Below, one piece after another: positions 33,377 to 42,481 of a stretch of 50,950 bases of DNA. The stretch is taken from NCBI GenBank assembly GCA_965261585.1, contig CBDHDN010000076.1, forward strand, positions 1-50,950. Reading direction: 5' to 3'. The notes beneath the pieces are model-generated. The model saw nothing but the letters and a program-made list of their open reading frames with translations, ran no database searches and was not told the DNA's origin. Made by a program: the position numbers and the translations under genes. Position 1 is the first letter of the stretch. Every line of letters starts with the position of its first letter. This stretch comes from CBDHDN01 sp965261585 (GTDB lineage Bacteria > Pseudomonadota > Alphaproteobacteria > UBA6615).

Positions 33377-33443
33377 GAGGGCCTCACCCTTCGACAGGCT
33401 CAGGGTGAGGCCCTCATGCTGAGCTTGTCGAAGCATGGGGGCC
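33377..33443. repeat. Palindromic intergenic repeat, family 1, copy C
   Basis: The arms GAGGGCCTCACCC and GGGTGAGGCCCTC are perfect 13-base complements around TTCGACAGGCTCA. The element continues with ATGCTGAGCTTGTCGAAGCATG. It lies between tctC and tctB and could lower tctBA expression relative to tctC. Confidence 0.8.
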
Positions 33444-33517
33444 GGCGGCTCGGCGACCCACGCTTCTGTCAAACCCGGCTCTAAACGCACTCGCGGCATG
33501 TGGGGGAGACTGGACCG

Positions 33518-33997
33518 ATGACGCTGACACTCGATCGCATCGCCGGCCTGGTCTTCCTCGCCTTTTGCATCGCCTACGGCCTCTTGGCCGGCAATATCGA
33601 GCTTTATTTCGGCGGCGCGAACGAGCCGTTCACGGCGCGCACGTTCCCGACGGTGCTCGCCTGGTTCGGCAGTATCATCGCGTTCCTGATCGTCGTCCTG
33701 CCGTCGCGTGACACCGAGAGCGCCGATGCTGCGACGATCCGCGCCCTGGACTGGCGCCACGTCGTCCCGCTGCTCGTGCTTATGATCCTCTACGGCCTAA
33801 CGATCAAGAGCGTCGGCTTTTTCGTCTCGACATCCGTATTCCTGCTCGCCGGATTCCTGATCCTGGGTGAGCGGCGCTGGCTGGTCCTGGCGGCGGCGCC
33901 GAGCCCGATCGTTGCCACATTCCAGTTTCTCCTGCACGACGTGCTCGGCATCTACATCACCGACCCGGTGCTGCAGGCGCTGGGGATCATCTCATGA
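33518..33997 (+). CDS. tctB: Tripartite tricarboxylate transporter small subunit TctB
   Basis: 159 residues with four predicted spans: IAGLVFLAFCIAYGLLAGNI, VLAWFGSIIAFLIVVLPS, VVPLLVLMILYGLTIKSVGF and the last around FLLAGFLILGERRWLVL. This is the DUF1468/TctB family. I start at the ATG preceded by GGGGGAG at nine bases; an upstream in-frame GTG is less likely. Its end overlaps the start of tctA. Confidence 0.9.
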   Translation: MTLTLDRIAGLVFLAFCIAYGLLAGNIELYFGGANEPFTARTFPTVLAWFGSIIAFLIVVLPSRDTESADAATIRALDWRHVVPLLVLMILYGLTIKSVGFFVSTSVFLLAGFLILGERRWLVLAAAPSPIVATFQFLLHDVLGIYITDPVLQALGIIS

Positions 33998-35520
33998 TCG
34001 AGGGCCTGATCACCGGCATCACGACGGCGTTGGTGCCGATCAACTTGCTGATGGTGTTCGTCGGCGTCTTCGCCGGCACGTTCATCGGCATGCTGCCGGG
34101 CCTCGGCCCGATCTCGGCGATCGCCCTGATGATCCCGATAACGACCGGCTTCGACCCGGCGACGGGGCTGATCCTGATGGCCGGCGTTTACTACGGCGCC
34201 ATCTTCGGCGGCTCGACCTCGTCGATCCTGATCAACGCGCCGGGCGTCGCCGGCACCGTCGCGACGGCGTTCGACGGCTATCCGATGGCGCGCAAGGGCA
34301 TGGCCGGCAAGGCGCTGGCGATCGCCGCCTACTCGTCCTTCGCCGGCGGCACGATCGCGGCGGTCCTGCTGTTGATTGCCGCGCCGTCGCTGGCGGTCGT
34401 CGCGCTGAGCTTCCAGTCGTCCGACTATTTCGCGCTGATGGTGCTGGGCCTGACGGCGGTATCGGCGTTCGCCGGGCGTGGCCAGTTCCTCAAGGCGACG
34501 ATGATGGCGATCATCGGCCTGATGCTGGCGACGGTCGGCCAGGACGTGTCGTCGGACATCACCCGCTTCACGTTCGGCAGCATCGATTTATTGGACGGCA
34601 TCCCGTTCCTGCTGCTGGCGATGGCGACGTTCGCGCTCTCGGAAGCCCTGATGAACGTGCTCAAGGCCGAGGACATCGCCGGCAAGGCGCGCGCCGCGAC
34701 CAAAGGCAGCCTGGGCACGCTGAAACTCGACAAGGCCGAGGTCAAGGAGATGGTCCCGGTGATCGGCCGCTCGTCGATCCTCGGCTTCTTCATCGGCGTG
34801 CTGCCCGGCGCCGGTGCGACGATCGCCTCGTTCCTGGCCTATGGCATGGAGCGCAACATTGCGCCGCGCGACAAGAAGGCCGAGTTCGGCAAGGGCTCGA
34901 TCCGCGGCCTGGCGGCGCCGGAGACGGCCAACAACGCCGCCGCCTCGGGCTCGTTCGTGCCGATGCTGACCCTGGGCATTCCCGGCTCCGGCACCACGGC
35001 GGTGATGCTGGGGGCGCTGATCTCGTTCGGCGTGCAACCCGGCCCGCGGCTGTTCCTGGACCGGCCCGAGGTGTTCTGGTCGGTCATCATCTCGATGTAC
35101 ATCGGCAACGTCATCCTGCTGGTCCTCAACCTGCCGCTGATCCCGTATATCGCCCGGTTGCTGGCGCTGCCGCGGCAGTTGTTGGTGCCGCTGATCATCT
35201 TCTTCTCGCTGGTCGGCGTGTATTTGGTGTCGTTCAACACGTTCGACATCCACATGATGGTCGTCGTGGCGCTGATCGCCGTCGTGCTGCGGCTCTTGAA
35301 CTTCCCGATGGCGCCGATGATCCTGGCCTTCGTGCTCGGCCGCATCATGGAGGCGAACCTCAGGCGTGCGCTGATCATCAACGACGGCTCGATCTCGTTC
35401 CTGTGGGAGCGGCCGATCGCGCTGACCATCATGATCGTCACCGCGATCATCATCGCCATGCCGGTGGTCAACTTCTTCCGCGGGCGGCGCAGCACCGTGA
35501 CCGCCGGCGAAGGCGGTTGA
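33994..35520 (+). CDS. tctA: Tripartite tricarboxylate transporter large subunit TctA
   Basis: 508 residues, normal length. The first signature is FIGMLPGLGPISAIALMIPI, with the repeat in the second half as LGFFIGVLPGAGATIASFLA and LAAPETANNAAASGSFVPML. GIPGSGTTAVMLGALISFGV follows. About 12 spans. It forms the sodium- or proton-driven channel. ATGA overlap with tctB, and prpB follows after four bases, so uptake and catabolism are co-transcribed. Confidence 0.95.
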   Translation: MIEGLITGITTALVPINLLMVFVGVFAGTFIGMLPGLGPISAIALMIPITTGFDPATGLILMAGVYYGAIFGGSTSSILINAPGVAGTVATAFDGYPMARKGMAGKALAIAAYSSFAGGTIAAVLLLIAAPSLAVVALSFQSSDYFALMVLGLTAVSAFAGRGQFLKATMMAIIGLMLATVGQDVSSDITRFTFGSIDLLDGIPFLLLAMATFALSEALMNVLKAEDIAGKARAATKGSLGTLKLDKAEVKEMVPVIGRSSILGFFIGVLPGAGATIASFLAYGMERNIAPRDKKAEFGKGSIRGLAAPETANNAAASGSFVPMLTLGIPGSGTTAVMLGALISFGVQPGPRLFLDRPEVFWSVIISMYIGNVILLVLNLPLIPYIARLLALPRQLLVPLIIFFSLVGVYLVSFNTFDIHMMVVVALIAVVLRLLNFPMAPMILAFVLGRIMEANLRRALIINDGSISFLWERPIALTIMIVTAIIIAMPVVNFFRGRRSTVTAGEGG

Positions 35521-35524
35521 GCCG

Positions 35525-36442
35525 ATGACCTGGCTCGAGGCCGGCGGGCGCGACGCGCGGCCGGCCGGGGCCCGGCTCGCGGCGCTGTTGGAACGCCCGC
35601 AGATCCTCCAGGTGCCGGGCGCCCACAATGCGCTCGCCGGCCTCGCCGCCAAGCGCGCCGGCTTCGAGGCGCTTTATCTCTCCGGCGGCGCGTTGACCGC
35701 GAGCATGGGCCTGCCCGATCTGGGCGTACTGACGCTCGAGGAGCTGACGGCGGCGACCCGGGCGCTCGCGCGGGCAACCGACCTGCCCGTGATCGTCGAC
35801 GCCGACACCGGCTTTGGCGAGGCCCTGAACGTGATGCGCGCCGTGCGCGAGCTCGAGGCCGCCGGCGCCGCGGCGATCCAGATCGAGGACCAGGTGCTGC
35901 CGAAGAAGTGCGGCCACCTCAGCGACAAGCGGCTGATCGCGACCGCGGATATGGCGGCCAAGATCGCCGCCGCGCGCCGCGCCCGGTCCCATGCCCTGAT
36001 CGTCGCACGCACCGACGCGGCGGCCGAGGGCCTGGACGGCGCCATCGCCCGCGCCCGCGCCTACGTCGCCGCCGGCGCCGACGTCGTCTTTCCCGAGGCG
36101 CTGACCAGCGCCGACGCTTTCCGTGCTGTCGCTGCGGCAATCGACGCGCCGCTGCTCGCCAACATGACCGAGTTCGGCCGCACGCCCCATTTCACGGCGG
36201 CGGAGTTCGCGGCATTCGGCTGCAAGATCGTGATCTGGCCGGTCTCCTCGCTGCGCGTCGCCGCGAAGGCAATCGCGGATCTTTACGCCCATATCCGCGA
36301 ACACGGCGGCACCGAAGGTCGGCTTCGCCAGATGCAGAGCCGCGCCGAGCTCTACGACCTGATCGCCTATCACGAATTCGAGGCGCTCCATTCCTCGATC
36401 GCGGCGAGCGTGCTGCCGACCGGCGACGACGCCAGTGATTGA
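35525..36442 (+). CDS. prpB: 2-Methylisocitrate lyase / PEP mutase family lyase
   Basis: 305 residues of the isocitrate lyase superfamily. LPVIVDADTGFGEALNVMRA carries the metal-binding Asp residues, IQIEDQVLPKKCGHLSDKRL holds the catalytic KKCGH motif, and ALIVARTDAAAEGLDGAIAR and LLANMTEFGRTP complete the site. KKCGH and the length favour methylisocitrate lyase, which gives pyruvate and succinate. Related oxaloacetate hydrolases or phosphonate enzymes are less likely next to prpD. Its end overlaps prpD. Confidence 0.88.
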   Translation: MTWLEAGGRDARPAGARLAALLERPQILQVPGAHNALAGLAAKRAGFEALYLSGGALTASMGLPDLGVLTLEELTAATRALARATDLPVIVDADTGFGEALNVMRAVRELEAAGAAAIQIEDQVLPKKCGHLSDKRLIATADMAAKIAAARRARSHALIVARTDAAAEGLDGAIARARAYVAAGADVVFPEALTSADAFRAVAAAIDAPLLANMTEFGRTPHFTAAEFAAFGCKIVIWPVSSLRVAAKAIADLYAHIREHGGTEGRLRQMQSRAELYDLIAYHEFEALHSSIAASVLPTGDDASD

Positions 36443-37940
36443 GCACACCGTCCGGGTGCACCCGTCCGCGGCGCGCCTGCCGCGCGAGGCGCAGCTGGCC
36501 TGGCACCTCGCCGCATTCGCCGCGTCCGGCCCGCCGATCGAGCCGGCGGTCGCCAAGATGGTCGCCAGCCGGGTCATCGACGACGTCGCCGTGGCGCTGG
36601 CGGCGATCGACCGGCGCCCGGTCGCCGCGGCACGGGCCCAGGCGCTGGCACACGCCCGGCCAGGCAGCGGCACGCTGATCGGCCTGCCGGCCGACCAGGC
36701 CGTGCACGCCGAGTGGGCGGCCTGGGCCAACGGCACCGCCGTGCGCGAGCTCGACTTCCACGACACGTTTCTGGCCGCCGACTACGCCCATCCCGGCGAC
36801 ACGATCCCGCCCCTCGTCGCCGTCGCCCAGCAGTGCGGCCGCGACGGCGCGGCGCTGGTCCGCGCCATCGCCGTCGCCTACGAGGTGCAAGTCGCGCTGG
36901 TAAAGGCGATCTGCCTGCATCGGCACAAGATCGACCACATCGCCCACCTGGCCCCGGCCGTGGCCGCCGGCCTCGGCGCTCTCATGGACCTGCCGGTCGA
37001 GACCTGCGCGCGGGCGATCGACCAAGCCGTGCACGTCTCGATCACGACGCGGCAGTCACGCAAGGGCGAGATCACGTCGTGGAAGGCCTATGCGCCGGCC
37101 CACGCCGCGAAGCTGGCGATCGAGGCGGTCGACCGGGCGCTGCGCGGCGAAGCGGCGCCAAACCCGATCTACGAGGGCGAGGACTCCGTCATCGCCTGGC
37201 TGCTGGCCGGACCCGAAGCGGCCTACACGGTCGCCCTGCCCGACCCCGGCGAGCCGCCCCACGACATCCTCGAGACCTATACCAAGGCCCACTCGGCCGA
37301 GTACCAGGCCCAGGCGATCATCGACCTGGCGCTGGCGCTGCGGGGACGCATCGAGTTGGCGCAAGTCGAGACGATCACGCCGCACACCAGCCACCACACC
37401 CACACCGTGATCGGCAGCGGCGCCAACGATCCCCAGAAAACCGACCCGGCCGCCAGCCGCGAGACCCTGGACCACTCGATCATGTACATCCTGGCCGTCG
37501 CGCTGGAAGACGGCGCCTGGCACCACGAAACGAGCTATCCGCCGACCCGCCCGGTCGGGCCGTCGACGGTCGATTTGATGCGGCGCATCACGACGGTCGA
37601 AGACCCAACCTGGACGAAGCGATACCACGCGGCCGACCCGGCGGTGCGCGTATTCGGTGGGCGCGTGGAGGTCCGACTGACCGACGGCACGGTCGTGCGC
37701 GGCGAGAAGGCCGTCGCCGACGCGCACCCCAACGGCGCGCGACCGTGGGGCCGGGCCGACTATGTCGCCAAGTTCGACGCCCTGGCAGGGGCACGACTCG
37801 ATGCGGGGGAGCGCGACCGCTTCATCGCCGCCGCCGGCAGCCTCGACGCGCTGTCGGCGGCGGCGGTGCACAGCCTCTATCCCGTGCTGCAGCCAGGAAC
37901 GATCGAGCGTCCGGCGACGCGCGGGATCTTCGACTGGTAG
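36435..37940 (+). CDS. prpD: MmgE/PrpD family, 2-methylcitrate dehydratase
   Basis: 501 residues. The N-terminal helical domain includes DDVAVALAAIDRRPVAAAR, ANGTAVRELDFHDTFLAADY and AHPGDTIPPLVAVAQQCGRD, and the middle holds HKIDHIAHLAPAVAAGLGAL. The C-terminal part includes DHSIMYILAVALEDGAWHHE. It dehydrates 2-methylcitrate to 2-methyl-cis-aconitate. The GTG start overlaps the prpB end by eight bases. No prpC (methylcitrate synthase) or aconitase gene accompanies the pair here. Confidence 0.9.
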   Translation: MIEHTVRVHPSAARLPREAQLAWHLAAFAASGPPIEPAVAKMVASRVIDDVAVALAAIDRRPVAAARAQALAHARPGSGTLIGLPADQAVHAEWAAWANGTAVRELDFHDTFLAADYAHPGDTIPPLVAVAQQCGRDGAALVRAIAVAYEVQVALVKAICLHRHKIDHIAHLAPAVAAGLGALMDLPVETCARAIDQAVHVSITTRQSRKGEITSWKAYAPAHAAKLAIEAVDRALRGEAAPNPIYEGEDSVIAWLLAGPEAAYTVALPDPGEPPHDILETYTKAHSAEYQAQAIIDLALALRGRIELAQVETITPHTSHHTHTVIGSGANDPQKTDPAASRETLDHSIMYILAVALEDGAWHHETSYPPTRPVGPSTVDLMRRITTVEDPTWTKRYHAADPAVRVFGGRVEVRLTDGTVVRGEKAVADAHPNGARPWGRADYVAKFDALAGARLDAGERDRFIAAAGSLDALSAAAVHSLYPVLQPGTIERPATRGIFDW

Positions 37941-37947
37941 GGCCCGC

Positions 37948-38812
37948 CTACCCCGTGGCGCGGCCGGCGAGCGGCGCCGTGACCAGCATGGCGGCGACGC
38001 CGAGGGCCGCCGCGGCCACGAGGGACGGCGCCACGAGGCTGCCGCCGGCGTCGTAGGCGAAGCCGGCGAAGGTCGGGCCGATCATCTGGCCGAGGCCGAA
38101 GGCGCCGGTCATCGGGGCGAGGCTGCGCCGCGGATCGCCGCGCGACAGGGCCCGCGCGTGCACGAGGCCCAGGGCGGTGATGCCCATGAACGTGCCGCCG
38201 AGCAGCGCCGCGGCGACAATGACGGCTGCCGGGCTCACGCTCAGCACGCTCAGCGCCACGCCGACGCCCTCGACGACGCAGGCCATCGCGAACGCGCGGG
38301 CGCTGCCCCAGCGCCGCCCGAGCCAGGTCCACAACGCCACGGACGGCGCGGCTGCCAGGCCGACGACGGGCCAGACCAGCGGCTCCACCGACCGCAGCGC
38401 GGGCGCGCCGCTGACCAGCGTCGAGATGAACGTCGCCGTGATCACGTAGCCGAAACCGAACAGGCCGTAGGCGACGATGAGCGCCACCAGCCGGCGGTCG
38501 ACCCCGGCGTCTGCGGCCGCCACCGGGCGTCCCGCCGTAGCGCCACCACGCGGGATCAGCCAGGCGACGGCAACAAGCGAGCCAGGCGCGCCGGCTGCCG
38601 GGCAGCGCCGCCGCCGCGGCCAGCGCACCCACGAGGTAGCCGAGGAAATTGGCCGACGCGATCATGCCGGCCTCGGCCTTCGTCAGGCCCAGCGCGTCCA
38701 GCATGAACGGCAGGACCGGCGTGTAGACGAAACGGCCGATGCCCATCGCCGCGGCGAGGGCGATGAGGCCGCCGATGGCGACGCCCAGGGAGCTGCGTGC
38801 GGTGTACGTCAT
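37948..38812 (-). pseudogene. YbfB/YjiJ-type MFS transporter with internal deletion and frameshift
   Basis: The first 75 or so residues are normal: AIGGLIALAAAMGIGRFVYT, VLPFMLDALGLTKAEAGMI, SANFLGYLVGALAAAAALPG. At about 38578-38584 the frame changes. The next frame resumes with VAVAWLIPRGGATAGRPV, then LVALIVAYGLFGFGYVITAT and the rest of the C-terminal six spans. The family has about 390 residues; only about 285 are encoded. Roughly 100 residues (spans 3-6) are missing at the junction, so this is more than a simple frameshift. Convergent with prpD. Confidence 0.75.
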
Positions 38813-38889
38813 CGCGGTGGACCATATCGCATGGCTGGCCGCGCCGCGGTCGTGCTATTGCATGCCGCGATGGCCTTGCGAGTCCGCCC

Positions 38890-39969
38890 GTGACCGACGC
38901 CTACGACATCGCCACCGCGGCGCTGCGCCGGCTGCCGCCGGAGACGGCGCACGCGGCGGCGCTGTGGGCGCTGCGCCATGGGTTGGGGCCGAAGCGCCGC
39001 GCCGACGACCGTCCGGCGCTGGCGACGCGGCTGTGGAACACCGACTTCGCCAACCCGATCGGCATCGCCGCCGGTTTCGACAAGCGGGCCATCGCCATCG
39101 ACGGCGCCCTCGGCCTGGGCGCCGGGTTCATCGAGGTCGGTGGCATTACGCCACTGCCGCAGCGCGGCAGCCCGAAGCCGCGGCTGTTCCGCGTGCGCGG
39201 GAACCGGGCGTTGATCAACCGCATGGGCTTCAACAACGACGGCCTCGACGCCGTTGCCGCCCGGCTGGCGGCACGTGAACGGCGGCGCGGCCGCGTCGGC
39301 GTCAACCTGGCCAGCAATACGGACAGCGCCGACCCGGCGGCGGACTTCGGGACGCTTGCGCGCGCGTGCGCGCCGCTGGCCGATTTCCTGACCATCGACG
39401 TGTCGTGCCCGAACACGGCCAATGGGCAGCTGTTCCTGGCGCCGCAGCCGCTGGCCGATCTGCTCGGCCGGCTCAAGCTAGCGCGCGCCGCCGTCGACGC
39501 GGCGGCGACGCCGCTCGTCGTGAAGCTGTCGCCGGACATCGAGGCGCCGGCCCTCGATACCCTCGTCGACACGATCCTCGGCGCGGGCATCGACGGCATA
39601 GTCGTCTGCAACACGACGACGGCGCGGCCGGCGACCCTGCGCGGCCGGCACCGGGGGGAGCGCGGCGGCCTATCCGGCGCGCCGCTGCGGGAGCGCGCGC
39701 TCGCCATGCTGCGTCAGGTCTACGAGCGGACCCAGGGGCGACTGCCGCTGGTCGGCGTCGGCGGCATCGCCAGCGGCGCCGACGCCTATGCGCGGATCCG
39801 CGCCGGCGCCGAGTTGGTGCAGCTGTACACGGCGCTGGTCTATCGGGGACCGGGCCTGATCGGCCGCATCAAGGCCGAGCTGGCGGCCTGCCTGGCACGC
39901 GACGGCTTCGCCGATGTGGCGGCGGCGGTCGGTGCCGACCATCGCCCCGCGATAGTCACGGCGGCTTGA
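38890..39969 (+). CDS. pyrD: Dihydroorotate dehydrogenase (quinone), class 2
   Basis: 359 residues from a GTG. FANPIGIAAGFDKRAIAIDG, RLFRVRGNRALINRMGFNND, VGVNLASNTDSADPAADFG and DFLTIDVSCPNTANGQLFL mark the FMN site; the catalytic Ser is in VSCPNT. GRHRGERGGLSGAPLRERAL and PLVGVGGIASGADAYARIRA bind phosphate. The N-terminal helix ties it to the membrane and the quinone pool. It catalyses the fourth step of pyrimidine synthesis. Confidence 0.96.
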   Translation: MTDAYDIATAALRRLPPETAHAAALWALRHGLGPKRRADDRPALATRLWNTDFANPIGIAAGFDKRAIAIDGALGLGAGFIEVGGITPLPQRGSPKPRLFRVRGNRALINRMGFNNDGLDAVAARLAARERRRGRVGVNLASNTDSADPAADFGTLARACAPLADFLTIDVSCPNTANGQLFLAPQPLADLLGRLKLARAAVDAAATPLVVKLSPDIEAPALDTLVDTILGAGIDGIVVCNTTTARPATLRGRHRGERGGLSGAPLRERALAMLRQVYERTQGRLPLVGVGGIASGADAYARIRAGAELVQLYTALVYRGPGLIGRIKAELAACLARDGFADVAAAVGADHRPAIVTAA

Positions 39970-40033
39970 ATGGCTGCCGGTGGCGTGGCGCCCCTATGAT
40001 GCCGGCTCGTCGGCCATGGGACGGAGCACGCTG

Positions 40034-40732
40034 ATGACCGCGTTGAAGATGATGCTGGCGGCGGTGGCGCTGATCGTCACGGGCCAGGCTGCCGTGGCGG
40101 CCGAGTTCCAGACCATGACGCTCGCCGACGGCACCGAGCTCACTTATGCCGTCGCCCTGCCCGCCGGCTATCAGGCCGACCGCAGCTACTCGGTCGTCCT
40201 GGCGTTGCCGCCGGGCGGGCAGGACCGCAGCATGGTCACGGCCGGCCTCAACGCCTATTGGGAGGATGAGGGGACGCGGCGCAACTACGTCGTCGTCAGC
40301 CCCGCCGCGCCCGGCGGCACGCTGTTTTTCCGCGGCGCCGAGCGTCATCTGCCGGCGTTCATGCAGCGGCTCGCCGAGACCTACAACGTCGCCGGTGGCA
40401 AGTTCCACCTCGCCGGCGTCAGCAACGGCGGCCTCAGCGCCTTCCGCGTCGCAACGACGCATCCGGAGCGGTTCCATTCGGTGACCGTCGTGCCGGGCTT
40501 TCCGCCGGCAGAGGCGGACCTGCGGGCGGTCGACGGGCTGCGCGGCGTCAAGGTCAACATGTTCGTCGGCGCCAACGACGTCGGCTGGTTGCAGCCCATG
40601 CAGACGGCGCGCGAGCGGCTCGAGGGCGCCGGCGTCGACGTCTATTTCGAGGTCGTGCCCGGCGCGGGCCACATCATCCAGAGCCTGAGCGGTCCCAACG
40701 CCGGCCATATATTCGACCAGATCCCGGGGTAG
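40034..40732 (+). CDS. Secreted alpha/beta-hydrolase, esterase/depolymerase-like
   Basis: 232 residues. A signal peptide, MTALKMMLAAVALIVTGQAA ending VAA, is followed by LTYAVALPAGYQADRSYSVV. The nucleophile elbow is HLAGVSNGGLSAFRVATTHP (GxSxG). The Asp is probably in MFVGANDVGW and the His in VVPGAGHIIQS. It resembles the PHB depolymerase/feruloyl esterase-like group. The substrate is unknown. A GGGACGGAG site precedes the chosen ATG. Confidence 0.8.
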   Translation: MTALKMMLAAVALIVTGQAAVAAEFQTMTLADGTELTYAVALPAGYQADRSYSVVLALPPGGQDRSMVTAGLNAYWEDEGTRRNYVVVSPAAPGGTLFFRGAERHLPAFMQRLAETYNVAGGKFHLAGVSNGGLSAFRVATTHPERFHSVTVVPGFPPAEADLRAVDGLRGVKVNMFVGANDVGWLQPMQTARERLEGAGVDVYFEVVPGAGHIIQSLSGPNAGHIFDQIPG

Positions 40733-40789
40733 TGCCCGCCTTCTTGGAAGCGTGAACCGCCGGCATCCGGTCCACCATGCCTCGGCTTT

Positions 40790-41710
40790 CTACGAGCCCC
40801 ACAGCTGGGCCAACGCCGGATCGTCGCCGTGGCGGCGGCGCAGGTCCTCGACGACGGGGGCGACGGCGGCGCGGAACGCTGCCAGGTCCGCGGCATCCAG
40901 CCGGGTGATCTCGGTCACGGGCCCAAGGCTTTCCAGGACCGCCGCGTCCTCGGCCGCCGCCATGGCGCGCTGGGCGGTCGTGACATCGGCCGCGGCGGCG
41001 CGCACGGCGGCGCGGACCGCGGCCGGCCAGCCCTCGTCTATGGCGGCATTGCACAGCAACGCGGCGACGCCGAGCACGTGTCCGGACAGCGTCACGAAGC
41101 GATGGTGCTCGTGAATACCGAAGTTGAAGATGTTCGTGAGCGGGTTCTCCTGGGCGTCGACGGTGCCGGCGGCAACAGCCGGCCCGAGATCCTTGACATC
41201 GAGCACGACGGGCTCAAAACCGAGGCACCGAAAGACCGTCTGATGCACCGGGCTGTCGAGGGTGCGGATGCGCAGACCCCGGCAATCCGCGGGCCGGCGC
41301 AGCGGCCGCACGCGGTTCGTCAGGTGGCGGAATCCGTTGTCCCAATAGGCCAGGGGGCGCAGGCCGGCCGCCGCGGCGAGCCGGTCGGCCAGCACGGCAC
41401 CCGCGGCGCCGTCGAGCGCGGCAAACAGCGCCGCCCGCTCGGTATGGAGGAACGGGACGTCGAGCAGCGCCATGGCCGGCACCCACTTGCTCAAATAGCT
41501 GGTCGAGAAGTAGCAGAGCGTGAGCGTGCCCGACGCCACCATGTCGAGCAGGTCGGCCGCCTTGCGGCCGCCCGCGACGACGTTAGGCTCGACCACGGTC
41601 TCGACCGCTTCGCCGAGGCGCGCCCGCAGGTTGGCCGCGAGCAGGCCGATGGCGCGGCTGTGGACCGAGCGCGGCGGCTGGTAGCCGCCGATCGCGATCG
41701 TGATGGGCAT
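40790..41710 (-). CDS. DctP-family solute-binding protein without signal peptide
   Basis: 306 residues. MPITIAIGGYQPPRSVHSRA runs straight into the first beta strand, with no leader. VVEPNVVAGGRKAADLLDMV, GTLTLCYFSTSYLSKWVPAM, LLDVPFLHTERAALFAALDG, the DctP hallmark LRIRTLDSPVHQTVFRCLGF and TVDAQENPLTNIFNFGIHEH are typical of TRAP binding proteins. The frame upstream of the ATG is GC-rich shadow without a hydrophobic segment. No TRAP membrane genes are nearby. Either the leader has been lost or it acts in the cytoplasm. Confidence 0.8.
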   Translation of the reverse strand: MPITIAIGGYQPPRSVHSRAIGLLAANLRARLGEAVETVVEPNVVAGGRKAADLLDMVASGTLTLCYFSTSYLSKWVPAMALLDVPFLHTERAALFAALDGAAGAVLADRLAAAAGLRPLAYWDNGFRHLTNRVRPLRRPADCRGLRIRTLDSPVHQTVFRCLGFEPVVLDVKDLGPAVAAGTVDAQENPLTNIFNFGIHEHHRFVTLSGHVLGVAALLCNAAIDEGWPAAVRAAVRAAAADVTTAQRAMAAAEDAAVLESLGPVTEITRLDAADLAAFRAAVAPVVEDLRRRHGDDPALAQLWGS

Positions 41711-42106
41711 CGCCGCTAACGCGTCCCGGTTCGGCCAGGGCCGCGGGGCCGGCGACGCCGGCAATGGGCCTGAGGCAAGTGGCCGCACCCTGCATAGAGC
41801 GCCGACCGGCCCCTGATTCCCACGTTTTCCAGCGGCTGCGGCAGCATCATGACGAGGGTCCCCTCCCCTACGCGTGTCGCGAGCATAGGGATCGGCCTGA
41901 CCGATACGCAAGTACCCGTCGCGGTGCCGTTCGCCGCGGTGGACACGGCCGGCGTTCCTGGCGAGGATGACCCATGAACGTGGCGTCATCACGCATGCTG
42001 GCCGAAGCGCTGGCCGCGCCTGCGGCGGTCGCCGCGCAGGCGGGCATCGGCGTATTTGGCTGGCCCAAGGAGGCATCAGTATCGGTGAGCCATGGAGGAT
42101 TGAGCC
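41711..42106. other. About 400 bp without a confident gene
   Basis: On the plus strand two short overlapping frames (41850-41976 and 41974 onward) have an ATGA junction. The second begins MNVASSRMLAEALAAPAAVA, faintly like the start of a SIS-domain sugar isomerase, and loses that character after about 25 residues. This could be the remnant of a deleted operon but is not strong enough to call. Confidence 0.3.
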
Positions 42107-42391
42107 ATGTTTGTTCGAACGATCCTGATCGCAATGGCGGGTTTCGCCGTGTTCGGCGCCCAGGCGGCTTCGGCACAAAACTTCTGGGAGGTGCCGCTGC
42201 GCTGGCAGTTGCACAACGAGCAGCGTTGCGAGCTCGGATACCCTACCAACCTACGGGTCACGCTGACCGACGGTCGACAGACGGTCACCGGCCGTGCGCA
42301 TTGCCGCGACGGCCGCGCCTTCGAGGTCGTGCGCACCGACGCTCTGCTGCAATTCGCCCTGCGGCAGTGCCTGGTTGACGGCGAGGCCTGA
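42107..42391 (+). CDS. Small secreted protein of unknown function
   Basis: 94 residues. MFVRTILIAMAGFAVFGAQA followed by ASAQ is a signal peptide; the mature part is about 70 residues with three Cys (QRCELG, AHCRDG, RQCLVD). A GGAGG site lies eight bases before the ATG. No family recognised. It stands alone, about 90 bases before bdhA. Confidence 0.65.
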   Translation: MFVRTILIAMAGFAVFGAQAASAQNFWEVPLRWQLHNEQRCELGYPTNLRVTLTDGRQTVTGRAHCRDGRAFEVVRTDALLQFALRQCLVDGEA

Positions 42392-42481
42392 CCAGCGGCG
42401 CGCGCCACGGGACAACCCGGTCGGTTGCAACTGGGGTACCCGTCGCTATCTGTGTGAACGAACGTCACAGAGGCGGCGGAC

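Noticed and set aside
33994..35652. Overlapping frames on both strands across tctA and prpB
   Set aside because: These are high-GC shadows; tctA and prpB have full family motifs and good spacing.
41711..42214. Longer DctP-like protein starting near 42214
   Set aside because: The extra N-terminal sequence is Arg/Pro-rich with no signal peptide, whereas the binding-protein fold starts at the ATG at 41710.
41974..42378. SIS-domain sugar isomerase gene
   Set aside because: Only about 20 residues look right, then the frame runs through the start of the small secreted protein; too weak to call.
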